A DNA stretch of 33,287 bases, taken from positions 1-33,287 of the forward strand of contig PAFA01000025.1 of NCBI GenBank assembly GCA_002700845.1, read 5' to 3'. The stretch is from Phycisphaerae bacterium (GTDB lineage Bacteria; Planctomycetota; Phycisphaerae; Phycisphaerales; SM1A02). Each line of letters starts with the position of its first letter. The stretch's first letter is position 1. Positions 16,339-24,662 of the stretch are shown one piece after another. A model generated the notes under the pieces. That model saw only the letters and a program-made list of their open reading frames with translations. It was not told where the DNA came from and did not search any database. The position numbers and the translations under genes are program-made.

Positions 16339-17466
16339 ATGCAACCTCTGAGTCGTACAACTGTCGCCATTCTCTTTTTGGCCACTACATTCCAATGCTG
16401 GGCTGCAGACGCTCTTTCGGTGAACCCATTAACCAGAGCTCAACAGCTCCCACTGTCAAAAACAGACCGTATCGCCCAAGAGTTAAATCTTGGTTGGGCA
16501 CCTCCTGATCTTGCTGGTGAAGGCTTGCGTTGGATGGGGCTTGAGGGTGAGGTCCCATCTTGGGAAGCCCTTCAGGGTCAAGTGATTGTCTTGCAATCGT
16601 TCCGCGCCCCGTCACCCCAAATCAAAAAAGTTCGTGAGGCTATTGAGGGCCTTGCTTCTACCGATGTTCTTTTCCTTCCTGTGCACACACCTGATCGTGC
16701 AGAGAGATTTGATGAGGACAAACGAATCAAAGTTGGCTTAGACCAAATCCCAGTTTTGATTGATGAAAAAGGTGAGCTTTGTGATCGATTTGGTTTTCGA
16801 AGAAAAATGACCAATGTCATTATTGATCGCAGGGGGGTTGTCGCTGCAGTAGGTGTTCGTACTGAGGCGATGGTGGATGTTCTCCAAAGCATGTTGTCGT
16901 TTTCCAAAGAAGAAGCGTTGACGAAAAACCCAAGCAAAAAGAAAGCACCAGAATCTCCCGAATACCCAGCCCACAACACTGAAGTCGGCAGCGCTACAGA
17001 TCGTCAAGGAGAAAAGGCACCTGAATTCAGTGTCGCCCAATGGGTGGGTACCCGTCCTGAGATGAAAGATAAAACCGTGGTGATTGATTTTTGGGCGACA
17101 TGGTGTGGCCCATGCCGAGCAGCCATCCCGCATATGAATGAATTGCAGCAAGCGTTCGCTTCAGATCTTGTCTGTGTAGGCGTGAGCAACGAAAACTCTG
17201 ATGCATTTAAGAAAGGCATGTCTTCTCGACAACTCAATAAACCAAACACTTTTGCTTATTCATTGGCTTTAGACCCGTCAGCCAAAATGCAACGTCATTT
17301 TGGAGTACGTGGCATTCCACACTGTGTGGTGATATCTCCTGACGGAAAAGTGCGTTGGCAGGGGCATCCAGCAAGATTGGATTCAGGAAAATTGGGTGCA
17401 ATTGTGAAAGCGGGACGCGGGGCCGAAGCAATATTTACACCGTTCTGGACCAAGAAAAAGAAGTGA
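16339..17466 (+). CDS. Exported protein with two thioredoxin-like domains, one lacking cysteines
   Basis: A 375-residue protein with a signal peptide (about 1-24) and two thioredoxin-fold domains. The first (about 52-185) has FRAPSPQ where a CxxC would sit and so looks redox-inactive. A Lys/Pro-rich linker (about 190-225) leads to the second, TlpA/ResA-like domain with VVIDFWATWCGPCRAAIP (WCGPC at 255-259) and the cis-Pro segment GVRGIPHCVVISPDGK. The second domain probably acts as an envelope thiol-disulfide oxidoreductase. The ATG has AAGGGA 7 bases upstream. It is divergent from the MATE gene with 60 bp between starts and convergent with the nuclease-like gene, with 3 bp between stops. Confidence 0.9.
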   Translation: MQPLSRTTVAILFLATTFQCWAADALSVNPLTRAQQLPLSKTDRIAQELNLGWAPPDLAGEGLRWMGLEGEVPSWEALQGQVIVLQSFRAPSPQIKKVREAIEGLASTDVLFLPVHTPDRAERFDEDKRIKVGLDQIPVLIDEKGELCDRFGFRRKMTNVIIDRRGVVAAVGVRTEAMVDVLQSMLSFSKEEALTKNPSKKKAPESPEYPAHNTEVGSATDRQGEKAPEFSVAQWVGTRPEMKDKTVVIDFWATWCGPCRAAIPHMNELQQAFASDLVCVGVSNENSDAFKKGMSSRQLNKPNTFAYSLALDPSAKMQRHFGVRGIPHCVVISPDGKVRWQGHPARLDSGKLGAIVKAGRGAEAIFTPFWTKKKK

Positions 17467-17469
17467 CTT

Positions 17470-19281
17470 TTAAAGCAAAGTCAACAAGACCAGTAGATCA
17501 CTGAAATCCACATCCCCGTTGCTGTTTAGATCTTCAGGACATCCGGTGCAAGGTCCCCAAGCCGCAAGAAGGATAAGCAGGTCGTTGAAGTTAACGACAC
17601 CATCCCCATTGAAATCACCAATCACGGGAGAGCCAATAGAAAGCTGGAGATTTACCCCCAAAAGGTCTTGGCTCTGACCAGGAATATCTTCATCAAGCGT
17701 TGTGAATACCAGTGGTAATTCATATTCACCGGGGACAGAAGCATCAATCAAAACCTTTATTGATTCCGAACCGCTTCCAAGATTGGCTGGTGTATCAATC
17801 ACACTTATGAGTGGAAAATCAATCGGTGATATCAAATCATCAAAGAACAGCCGTGACTGCAAGCTGTCGAATCCAAAATTCCAAACTTCAAGTTCGAACA
17901 ACACGGGTTCACTACCGATGTCAATTGAAGCGGAAACAACTCCACCAGGAATAAAAACGTCGGGTGAAAGCGACGGCTGAGCCGGCCGAATACATGTCCA
18001 ACTCATTGGATAAACACCAAGTCCACCAGTTCCTACGACAGGAGAGCCCAAGACGATGGTGCCAGTCTTCGGGCCAACTGATGAAGCATCGACAGGAAGA
18101 GTCGTTTGGGATGAATCAAGAACAGGGGTTGTTCCAGATCGCGCACCGTTGACCCCCCCATTCCCATCGATGGTCCACTCGAGAGGCATGGAACCCGCAG
18201 GGACCTGCGCGGGGGTGGTATGTGTGATGACGAAGGGGGCCTGAGGATTGTTGCCAAGAACGACTCGATCGAAAGACGCCAAAATTTCACCGGAAGCTGG
18301 AAGTGAGAATTCCACAACAACTGGAACATGATCAGCACCATCGTGCAGGGCATCAGCAAGTTGATTGCTTCGAGATATTTCCCCGGGGTAGTAAAAGTTG
18401 TTTCCACTGTTGATTGCGTTGTTGTAGTGCGAACCATCGTTCCCAAGAGACCGGTAGCTCCCCGGAATAAGATTCAAACCTGTTCCACCCTGGGTCGAGG
18501 TACTGCTAAAAATAAAATCAAATCGATCATCCATGCCCCCTCCGACCAAGCCATCGTCGCTCGAACTGCTTCGTGGGCTCTGGGTGTGTCGAATTGCATT
18601 ACCAGAACCTGACCAAGACCCGTTTCCCAATGGATCAATGATCGCATTGTTGCCTGAGGTGTTTTCGATCAACTCATAACCTGATTCCGAATTGGAGTAA
18701 AAATTAAAATCGCCTCCCCAAATAATGTTGGCATTGTCAGGAAGGTTGGCGATGTCATTCAAGATCGTTTGGGTTCCACTCTCCCGGAGATCTTCATTGC
18801 TTGATCCTTGACTCGCTTTGAGGTGGCAGGAATACAACCAAAAATCGGTGGCCCCATCGGATGCGTCAAGGGTGAACCGCCAACGATCACTGTCGCGTCC
18901 GGCACCAGTAAATAAATCACGGTGATCACCAACCATCTCAGTCAACAAATCCCCTCGGTAGATACAAGCCTGGGCTCCACCAGAATCAGAGTTTGTGTAA
19001 GTCGCAATACGCCAGGTTGGTCCCGGAACCTCAGCATTCAGGAGACTTCGGATCGTGGTTTGATCACCCTCGTTGACTTCTTGCAGAATCAAGATCGCTG
19101 GGGCAGCTGACCAGCCTGGCGTGTCATCTTCAGCCAACTCAGACAATATTGTCCGGATGGCCGAAAGCTCTCCACGTAGAGCAGCACAATTCCAGGTCAC
19201 CACCCGGAATTGGGCGTCAGCCATGGCCGTAAAGGACAAGATCAAGAGGACGACGGATTGCCGAAGGGCAACTGGGGGCAT
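17470..19281 (-). CDS. Secreted endonuclease/exonuclease/phosphatase-fold protein with dockerin-type C-terminus
   Basis: This 603-residue protein has a signal peptide (about 1-23), then an EEP domain with FRVVTWNCAAL near 25, the metal-binding Glu of LILQEVN near 64, YSCHLKAS near 150, WGGDFNFYSN near 190, a DDRFDFIFS strand near 255 and the terminal DGADHVPVVVEF near 315. These are the catalytic residues of DNase I-like nucleases and phosphoesterases. A beta-rich, Ig-like region (about 335-540) follows. The last 55 residues are dockerin-type: two calcium-loop-like repeats, DFNGDGVVNFNDLLILLAAWG and DLNSNGDVDFSDLLVLL. In Phycisphaerae such tails are common on secreted proteins. Likely an extracellular nuclease for nutrient scavenging; the substrate is inferred. 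Confidence 0.88.
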   Translation of the reverse strand: MPPVALRQSVVLLILSFTAMADAQFRVVTWNCAALRGELSAIRTILSELAEDDTPGWSAAPAILILQEVNEGDQTTIRSLLNAEVPGPTWRIATYTNSDSGGAQACIYRGDLLTEMVGDHRDLFTGAGRDSDRWRFTLDASDGATDFWLYSCHLKASQGSSNEDLRESGTQTILNDIANLPDNANIIWGGDFNFYSNSESGYELIENTSGNNAIIDPLGNGSWSGSGNAIRHTQSPRSSSSDDGLVGGGMDDRFDFIFSSTSTQGGTGLNLIPGSYRSLGNDGSHYNNAINSGNNFYYPGEISRSNQLADALHDGADHVPVVVEFSLPASGEILASFDRVVLGNNPQAPFVITHTTPAQVPAGSMPLEWTIDGNGGVNGARSGTTPVLDSSQTTLPVDASSVGPKTGTIVLGSPVVGTGGLGVYPMSWTCIRPAQPSLSPDVFIPGGVVSASIDIGSEPVLFELEVWNFGFDSLQSRLFFDDLISPIDFPLISVIDTPANLGSGSESIKVLIDASVPGEYELPLVFTTLDEDIPGQSQDLLGVNLQLSIGSPVIGDFNGDGVVNFNDLLILLAAWGPCTGCPEDLNSNGDVDFSDLLVLLTLL

Positions 19282-19346
19282 GTCACCAATGTAGAACCAA
19301 GAATTGGGATCACAACTTAGATTCTTCAGGTACCTACGATAGTTGT

Positions 19347-20993
19347 ATGGAACAGACAGCCATTAATCGTCCAGACCCCGAAACCGTGACTATTTCCGGC
19401 TACGAGGTTGACCGTCGCTACGGCCCAGAAAGTATCCAGACCACAGACCCTACAGACGTCAACAAGCCTCACCCCCGGATTGCGGAGCCTGGACAATACC
19501 CTTTTACCCGTGGAATTCACGAAGGGATGTACCGAACCCGGCTTTGGACCATGCGTCAATTTGCGGGATTTGGTTCTGCCGATGACACCAATCGTCGATT
19601 CAAGTACCTGCTTGAAAATGCGCGAGGCACCAAAGCAAACACAGGATTGTCAACAGCATTCGACCTTCCAACCCTGATGGGTCGTGATTCAGATGATGCG
19701 CTGAGTGCTGGCGAAGTGGGACGCTGTGGTGTCGCGATTGACACCATTGAAGATATGGAGCGTTTGTACGCTGATATTCCGCTTGACGAAGTCACCGTTT
19801 CACAAACCATCAACGGACCCGCAGCGGTGATCTGGGCGATGTACTTGGCGATGGCCCGACGCAAAGGGTTTTCTTGGGACCGACTGGGTGGCACCCTTCA
19901 AAACGACATTTTGAAGGAGTTCCATAGCCAAAACGAATTCATCTATCCGCCTGAGGCTTCAGTAAAGCTGGTGGTGGACACCATTGAACACCAGATGAAC
20001 CACGTGCCAAGATGGAACAGTATTTCGGTTTCCGGATATCACATCCGTGAAGCAGGATCGACAGCTGTCCAAGAGTTGGCGTTCACTTTGCGTGATGGGA
20101 TGGAATATGTAGAAGCATCGATGCGGCGAGGTTTGGATGTCGATGACTTTGCCCCACGTCTTTCATTCTTCTTCAATGCGCACAATGAATTCTTTGAAGA
20201 GATTTGCAAGATTCGTGCTGCTCGGAGAATTTGGGCTACCGCCATGCGAGAACGGTTCGGTGCGAAATCCGAACGTTCTTGGTGGATGCGTACGCATGTC
20301 CAAACCGCTGGGTGTTCTCTTACCGAACAGCAACCACTGAACAATATTGTTCGGGTTGCTTATCAGGCTATGGCTGGAGCTCTTGGGGGTTGCCAAAGTT
20401 TGCACACCGATTCCATGGATGAAACACTTGGTTTACCAACAGAGACAGCTGTACGCGTAGCTTTGCGCACCCAACAAATTTTAGCCCACGAGACAGGAAT
20501 TCATCGCACCGTGGACCCTTTGGGTGGTTCTTGGTATGTCGAAGCATTGACTGATCGTATGGAACAGGATGCCAACGCCATCATTGGTGAAATTGACAAC
20601 ATGGGTGGTGTCGTCTCTGGAATCAATAAGGGTTACTTTCGACGATCTATTGCCGACGCCTCTTACCGATTCGGCCAAGAGATGGAAGCTGGTGATCGGA
20701 TTGTGGTTGGTATGAACGCATACCAAGATGGCAATGAAGACCAACAGGTTGAGATTTTGCAGATTTCCAATCAGGTCGAAGTTGACCAATGCGATCGATT
20801 GGAAGCTTTCAAGAAAAAGCGTGATCAAGATTCGGTCCAGCGACACTTGGACACGTTGCGTAGAGACGCTCGTGAAGGAGCCAACACCATGCCTGCATTG
20901 GTTGAAGCTTCAGATGCCGGTGCAACCATGGGTGAAATGGTTCAAGCTCTTGCCGATGTGTTCGGGCGGTATTCCGGAGGGCCGGAATGGTGA
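19347..20993 (+). CDS. Acyl-CoA mutase catalytic subunit, isobutyryl-CoA mutase-like
   Basis: A 548-residue B12-dependent acyl-CoA mutase large subunit: the TIM-barrel part only, with no DxHxxG cobalamin-binding domain at the C-terminus. Family motifs are clear: YPFTRGIHEGMY near 51, TMRQFAGFG near 68, TGLSTAFDLPTLMG near 99, LQNDILKEF near 184, SISVSGYHIREAG near 225 with active-site Tyr231 and His232, QSLHTDSMDE and VDPLGGSWYVE. By comparison with methylmalonyl-CoA mutase, Tyr89 is replaced by Phe72 and Arg207 by Gln195; those two changes are the known mark of isobutyryl-CoA mutase. The most likely reaction is isobutyryl-CoA/butyryl-CoA interconversion, with a separate B12 subunit elsewhere. 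No partner gene (B12 subunit, MeaB, epimerase) is nearby. Confidence 0.9.
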   Translation: MEQTAINRPDPETVTISGYEVDRRYGPESIQTTDPTDVNKPHPRIAEPGQYPFTRGIHEGMYRTRLWTMRQFAGFGSADDTNRRFKYLLENARGTKANTGLSTAFDLPTLMGRDSDDALSAGEVGRCGVAIDTIEDMERLYADIPLDEVTVSQTINGPAAVIWAMYLAMARRKGFSWDRLGGTLQNDILKEFHSQNEFIYPPEASVKLVVDTIEHQMNHVPRWNSISVSGYHIREAGSTAVQELAFTLRDGMEYVEASMRRGLDVDDFAPRLSFFFNAHNEFFEEICKIRAARRIWATAMRERFGAKSERSWWMRTHVQTAGCSLTEQQPLNNIVRVAYQAMAGALGGCQSLHTDSMDETLGLPTETAVRVALRTQQILAHETGIHRTVDPLGGSWYVEALTDRMEQDANAIIGEIDNMGGVVSGINKGYFRRSIADASYRFGQEMEAGDRIVVGMNAYQDGNEDQQVEILQISNQVEVDQCDRLEAFKKKRDQDSVQRHLDTLRRDAREGANTMPALVEASDAGATMGEMVQALADVFGRYSGGPEW

Positions 20994-20997
20994 ACCA

Positions 20998-21501
20998 TCA
21001 GTTGGCACGATCGATGGGGGCGTAGCGATCGGGGCGATCCCTTGAAGATGGCATAGACCCAGATTCGCGACGCCACCATTCTGGGGCAACCGGCCGATCG
21101 CTTCGAGGGGTGAGCTCAGGTGGACCTTCGGCGTATGCAACACCCTGTCGGGCATCAATATCAATTCGAACACTGGCCGCGTTCGGCACTGAAAGTGCAT
21201 TTTGCATGCTTCCAGAACGGGTACCTAGATCCCAAATTTGCCATCGCATGAGATCTGGTGACTCAACCGGATCTTTGCCCATCCCAGGAACAATGTCCCA
21301 GGTGAGCTGCTTTCCAACGGGTACGTCAATAGACACCAGCACTTCTCCAGATCGAATATCAACCAATGTGACCGATTTTTGGAGGCGTTCGGTGGACTCG
21401 ATGGTGGTGGTATCACCAGTTCCTTGAAATAAGGTCCCTCCAGGCTTATGAAAAGAGCAGGCCGCGAGGGGAAGAAGAGTCAGCAGCATGAAGAAACGCA
21501 T
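20998..21501 (-). CDS. Small lipoprotein, unknown function
   Basis: From the ATG at 21501 the product is 167 residues with a textbook lipoprotein signal peptide MRFFMLLTLLPLAAC (lipobox LAAC, Cys 15). The rest is mainly beta with SVTLVDIRSGEVLVSIDVPVG near 45, then a Trp-containing stretch (MRWQIWDLGTRSG) and a basic Pro/Arg-rich tail. I do not recognise the domain. The frame is open upstream to 21789, but that part runs antisense through ispF and lacks a plausible start, so I reject it. It is convergent with the mutase (4-bp gap) and divergent from ispF. Confidence 0.8.
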   Translation of the reverse strand: MRFFMLLTLLPLAACSFHKPGGTLFQGTGDTTTIESTERLQKSVTLVDIRSGEVLVSIDVPVGKQLTWDIVPGMGKDPVESPDLMRWQIWDLGTRSGSMQNALSVPNAASVRIDIDARQGVAYAEGPPELTPRSDRPVAPEWWRRESGSMPSSRDRPDRYAPIDRAN

Positions 21502-21567
21502 GATTTTGTTATCGGCTCTTCGGCCCCTCCAACCCTTATTTTGGCCATCTCCTAGGCTAGAAGGGTG

Positions 21568-22065
21568 ATGAACTGTTCTTTCCGCATTGGTCATGGTTAC
21601 GACTGCCACCGATTGGCGCCGCCTCCTGAGGGGGGCCCCTTGGTTCTTGGTGGCCTTCATCTCAACCACACGGTGGGCCCAGTGGCCCATTCGGACGGAG
21701 ATGCGTTGCTCCATGCGGTCACCGATGCGGTTTTGGGAGCTTTGGCTCTTGATGATTTGGGCACCCAATTTCCAGACTCTGATGAACAATGGTCTGGTGT
21801 TTCTTCCAAAGTCTTCTTATCCCGCGCCATCCAACAAATTCATGAAGCTGGCTGGCGAGTCGCAAATGTTGATGCCACAGTTCTTTTGGAGCGTCCTCGA
21901 CTTTCACCCTACCGAACCGAGTTGCGGCAGGAGATGGCCCAACTGCTGAATATCGAACCAGAATGTGTCAACATCAAAGGGAAGAGTGGGGAGGGTTTGG
22001 GACCGGTTGGTGAAGGCGTATTGGTTGAGGTGCACGCTGTGGCACTTCTGCATAAGGGTGACTGA
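21568..22065 (+). CDS. ispF: 2-C-methyl-D-erythritol 2,4-cyclodiphosphate synthase
   Basis: IspF closes the cyclodiphosphate ring in the MEP route to isopentenyl diphosphate, releasing CMP. The 165-residue protein shows the zinc site RIGHGYDCHRL near residue 5 (Asp and His), the second His in AHSDGDALLHAVTDAVLGAL near 40, GTQFPDSDEQW near 64 and the C-terminal NIKGKSGEGLGPVGEG loop. Length fits the trimeric family. ATG 21568 is preferred over the adjacent GTG 21565. Other MEP genes are not in the window; the polyprenyl synthase at 6427-7377 uses the same precursors. It converges with rdgB, with 6 bp between stops. Confidence 0.95.
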   Translation: MNCSFRIGHGYDCHRLAPPPEGGPLVLGGLHLNHTVGPVAHSDGDALLHAVTDAVLGALALDDLGTQFPDSDEQWSGVSSKVFLSRAIQQIHEAGWRVANVDATVLLERPRLSPYRTELRQEMAQLLNIEPECVNIKGKSGEGLGPVGEGVLVEVHAVALLHKGD

Positions 22066-22071
22066 CCAGTA

Positions 22072-22704
22072 TCACTGGGGATCCCGATCTTGAGGTTGAC
22101 CCAAGGCTTCCGCCAACGCGCGACATGCAGCACCACGATGTGATCGGCCATTCTTTTCCTGGGCAGGCAGCTCGGCACTGGTGCATCCTTCGGACAGCAC
22201 CAGAAGTGGGTCATACCCAAAGCCATTCCCTCCTCGGGGATGGGTGGTGATGTGCCCCTCCATTACACCTCGCGCCAAGTGTCGAATGTTTCCGTCTGGT
22301 TCAGCAAGGCACAGAACGCATACAAATCGCGCCGTCCGGTCTGATTCAGGAAACGGGGCAACAGCTTGAATCAACTTTTGGTTGTTGGCCGCGTCTCTGG
22401 TGGCTCGATCACCCTCTACACCAGACCAACGGGCACTGTGTACACCCGGCGCACCATCAAGAACATCGACCACCAACCCAGAATCGTCAGCCAAAGTGGG
22501 CAACCCACTCCAAGCGGCATAAGCCTTCGCTTTGATCGCTGCGTTGCCCTCAAAATCAGGCGCATCTTCCACAGGCTCACTGGGCAATGGTCGACCATTG
22601 GCGACATCTTCTAACGTGCAAATGTTCCATCCGAGCGGGGCTAAGACTGCCGAGACCTCCTCAACCTTGTGGGGGTTTGAGGTCGCCAACAACAAGGTGT
22701 TCAT
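22072..22704 (-). CDS. rdgB: XTP/dITP diphosphatase (RdgB/HAM1 family)
   Basis: This enzyme hydrolyses dITP, ITP and XTP to monophosphates and keeps deaminated purines out of DNA. The 210-residue protein starts with LLLATSNPHKVEEV, has the catalytic LADDSGLVVDVLDGAPGVHS segment near 73, GVMEGHI, NGFGYDPLLVL near 165 and RSHRGAACRAL near 190, all family signatures. I chose ATG 22704 because ATGA there overlaps the queF stop by 4 bases, with GGAAGAG just upstream; an ATG at 22719 adds five residues. Coupled translation with queF is likely. Confidence 0.94.
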   Translation of the reverse strand: MNTLLLATSNPHKVEEVSAVLAPLGWNICTLEDVANGRPLPSEPVEDAPDFEGNAAIKAKAYAAWSGLPTLADDSGLVVDVLDGAPGVHSARWSGVEGDRATRDAANNQKLIQAVAPFPESDRTARFVCVLCLAEPDGNIRHLARGVMEGHITTHPRGGNGFGYDPLLVLSEGCTSAELPAQEKNGRSHRGAACRALAEALGQPQDRDPQ

Positions 22705-23069
22705 GGTCTCTTCCAACATTCAGGCACATCACCATGCTCAGCAACGATGGTGGATTTGAAACCACCACGGCCCTTCCACATGGTCACGATTTGCAACCAC
22801 CGGGGCTGCATGCATTCCACCATGTCATCTCGCAACCGATTGGTAACAGCCTCGTAGTAAATACCTTCCTGTCGGAAGGATTGGCAATACATCTTGAGGC
22901 TCTTGAGCTCGACACAACAGTTAGTTGGTTCATAGCGGAACAAAATCTCACCAAAATCAGGGTGGCCAGTCTTGGGACACACACTGGTGAATTCCTCATG
23001 GAGGTGTTCGATGACATAAGGGGTATCACCCGGATTTGGGAACGTCTCAAGCAGGGAGGTATCAGGCAT
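22701..23069 (-). CDS. queF: NADPH-dependent 7-cyano-7-deazaguanine reductase (preQ1 synthase)
   Basis: QueF reduces the nitrile preQ0 to the amine preQ1, the last soluble precursor in queuosine synthesis. The short unimodular form (122 residues) shows LLETFPNPG at the N-terminus, the catalytic Cys in FTSVCPKTGHPDF near 29 with the Asp of PDF, the substrate-binding CVELKSLKMYCQSFR near 53 and RGGFKSTIV near 103. ATG 23069 gives the usual N-terminus; a TTG at 23096 would add nine residues, and neither has a good Shine-Dalgarno sequence. It is followed by rdgB with a 4-bp overlap. No other queuosine genes are seen. Confidence 0.92.
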   Translation of the reverse strand: MPDTSLLETFPNPGDTPYVIEHLHEEFTSVCPKTGHPDFGEILFRYEPTNCCVELKSLKMYCQSFRQEGIYYEAVTNRLRDDMVECMQPRWLQIVTMWKGRGGFKSTIVAEHGDVPECWKRP

Positions 23070-23124
23070 CCCAACATGGTACGCAAGGGTGTGCAATTCA
23101 ACGTCTTGTCTCTAAAACGTCACC

Positions 23125-23148
23125 GGCCGCCTCTTTGCAGAGGCGGCC
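23125..23148. repeat. GC-rich perfect hairpin upstream of queF
   Basis: GGCCGCCTCT (23125-23134) and AGAGGCGGCC (23139-23148) form a perfect 10-bp stem with loop TTGC. It lies 56 bases upstream of the queF ATG, in what would be its leader. No T-run follows on either strand, so a terminator is not supported; a leader element or an mRNA stability hairpin is possible. Confidence 0.6.
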
Positions 23149-23285
23149 AGTAGTTGAGGAAGAACGGAGTTACAAGAATCATCAACAGTATGCGCGCGGG
23201 TGTTCGTTGGTTCGTATGAGTTGACCAAAAAGCAGTAAAAACAAAGAGTCATATTCGGTATGAATTTTGGCTTGCACAAAACCAA

Positions 23286-23411
23286 ACGAACCCGCATAAA
23301 GCGGGTTCGTAGGCCGGGTTCCGGTAGGACCCGGTAGAGGGAGGAGTCACACCAGAATGGACAGTGGGGGAACTGAACACTCTCGTGTTAAGAGACCCAT
23401 GCAAAGTCTCT
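23286..23411. other. Cluster of hairpins in the gap between the TPR lipoprotein gene and queF
   Basis: Four inverted repeats lie close together: 23286-23295/23301-23310 (ACGAACCCGC, 10 bp, loop ATAAA), 23314-23321/23327-23334 (8 bp with one wobble), 23376-23380/23385-23389 (5 bp, loop TCTC) and 23391-23396/23406-23411 (6 bp). No open frame here looks coding. The region 23070-23476 is the largest gap on this side and could hold a structured RNA or a queF leader. I saw no preQ1-I, tmRNA, SRP or RNase P signature in it. Confidence 0.4.
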
Positions 23412-23476
23412 GTAACAAAAGTCTTTTCGATGATTTGTACAAAAAGGTTCCCAGACTTCTTAAAAATTGTTAAAAA

Positions 23477-24622
23477 TTATCGATCAAGATCAAACTGCAA
23501 GATCATGCGAGCGAGTTTGGGTTGATCAGATTTTGATCGCAAGCTCTTGCGAAAAGCAGACATAGCCTCTTTTCGATCCGTCTCGTTTTGACGATCTTGA
23601 TCGAGCCATCGGTTGAGCGCAAGAATGCCCAATCCGTTCCAAGCGGGTGTGCAACCTGAGTCCAGCTCTGTGGATTTTTGATACGCCACACGGCTTTCCT
23701 CGTACCGCCCAAGTTTGAAATAACACCACCCGATTCGCTCCAAAACCCCAGCGCTGGAAGCACGGCGTTCAAGAACCAGTGCGGTTGCCAAGGCACCTTC
23801 GTAATCTTGACAAGCGGCGTAGGCTTCCAAAAGTCCGGCCAGAAGAGAGAAGTCATCAGGCAGCGCTTCAATCGCCATGCTCCAGTGGGCAATTGAAGCA
23901 GAAGCTTGTCCCACAACGAGCAAAGCTCTGGCGTACACCGCCCGACCAGGGCCATGTTTGGGAGCCAAGCGGACTGAAGATCTTGCATACGGGAGCGCGG
24001 CTTGTGCTTGATCCCGATCCAGTTCTAGGGTGGCCAGCATGACCAGTGGTTCCACAGAATTTGGGGCCAAGGTTAGACAACGAATCCAATGGCGTTCAGC
24101 TTCTTTGGACCGGCCAATCTCATAGAGAACGTTGGCGTGTCGAAGGACGACTTGGGGGTCATCCGGCTTCAGTTCGATCGCTCGTCGCCATGAGCGTTCA
24201 GCAGCCCAAGGATTTTCCAGTCGCTCATGGGTGTTTGCGAGGCCCATATAAGCTTCAACCAATCCAGGGTTGTTCAACAGCAAGTCGGCGAATGCGTCCA
24301 ATGCCTGTTCAAAATCGCCTTGAGCCAACAACGTTTCCGCTTGTTCAAGCGGGGTGGCCGGTCGGGATACCGGCGGGGTTGGTGTCAAATTCGAGGGCTT
24401 TGGTTGGGCTGAGACCACCTCGTCTGTGGGGTTGGATTCGGTGATTGCCTCGGTGGTTTGAGATTGGTTGATCGGCTGTTCCACAGCGGGGACCAATTCG
24501 TCATCCGGTTTGTCTGAGGGATTTGGCTGCACCATGCCGATCGACGCCACCCTGGGCGTAGAACAACCTGAGCCAAAGATGGCCCAGGAAAGGGACAGGA
24601 AGATCGAGCAGAATCGGACCAT
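23477..24622 (-). CDS. TPR-repeat lipoprotein
   Basis: From ATG 24622 the product is 381 residues: a signal peptide with lipobox FGSGC at about residue 20, a Pro/Thr/Ser/Gln-rich linker to about residue 90, then at least six TPR units (examples AYMGLANTHERLENPWAAERSWRRAIELKPDD and following) to the C-terminus. I give only the pattern, since TPR proteins act as scaffolds and no partner is indicated. The frame is open to an earlier ATG at 24655, which would put 11 extra residues before the signal peptide and leave only 7 bp before the divergent gene; 24622 is preferred. Likely an outer- or inner-membrane anchored assembly factor. Confidence 0.82.
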   Translation of the reverse strand: MVRFCSIFLSLSWAIFGSGCSTPRVASIGMVQPNPSDKPDDELVPAVEQPINQSQTTEAITESNPTDEVVSAQPKPSNLTPTPPVSRPATPLEQAETLLAQGDFEQALDAFADLLLNNPGLVEAYMGLANTHERLENPWAAERSWRRAIELKPDDPQVVLRHANVLYEIGRSKEAERHWIRCLTLAPNSVEPLVMLATLELDRDQAQAALPYARSSVRLAPKHGPGRAVYARALLVVGQASASIAHWSMAIEALPDDFSLLAGLLEAYAACQDYEGALATALVLERRASSAGVLERIGWCYFKLGRYEESRVAYQKSTELDSGCTPAWNGLGILALNRWLDQDRQNETDRKEAMSAFRKSLRSKSDQPKLARMILQFDLDR

Positions 24623-24662
24623 AGAACGATGATGATAATTTGAATTCGTTAACATTCGTCAT

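Noticed and set aside
16279-16395. N-terminal extension of the MATE transporter
   Set aside because: It would overlap the start of the divergent thioredoxin-type gene; a normal MATE N-terminus begins at ATG 16278.
19347-20993. Plain methylmalonyl-CoA mutase
   Set aside because: The Phe and Gln at the two specificity positions and the missing B12 domain argue for the isobutyryl-CoA mutase-like class instead.
21502-21789. 96-residue N-terminal extension of the small lipoprotein
   Set aside because: It is antisense to ispF and the signal peptide begins at ATG 21501.
23070-23160. preQ1 riboswitch upstream of queF
   Set aside because: I looked for the preQ1-I layout (short stem-loop with an A-rich tail) and did not find it; only GC-rich hairpins are present.
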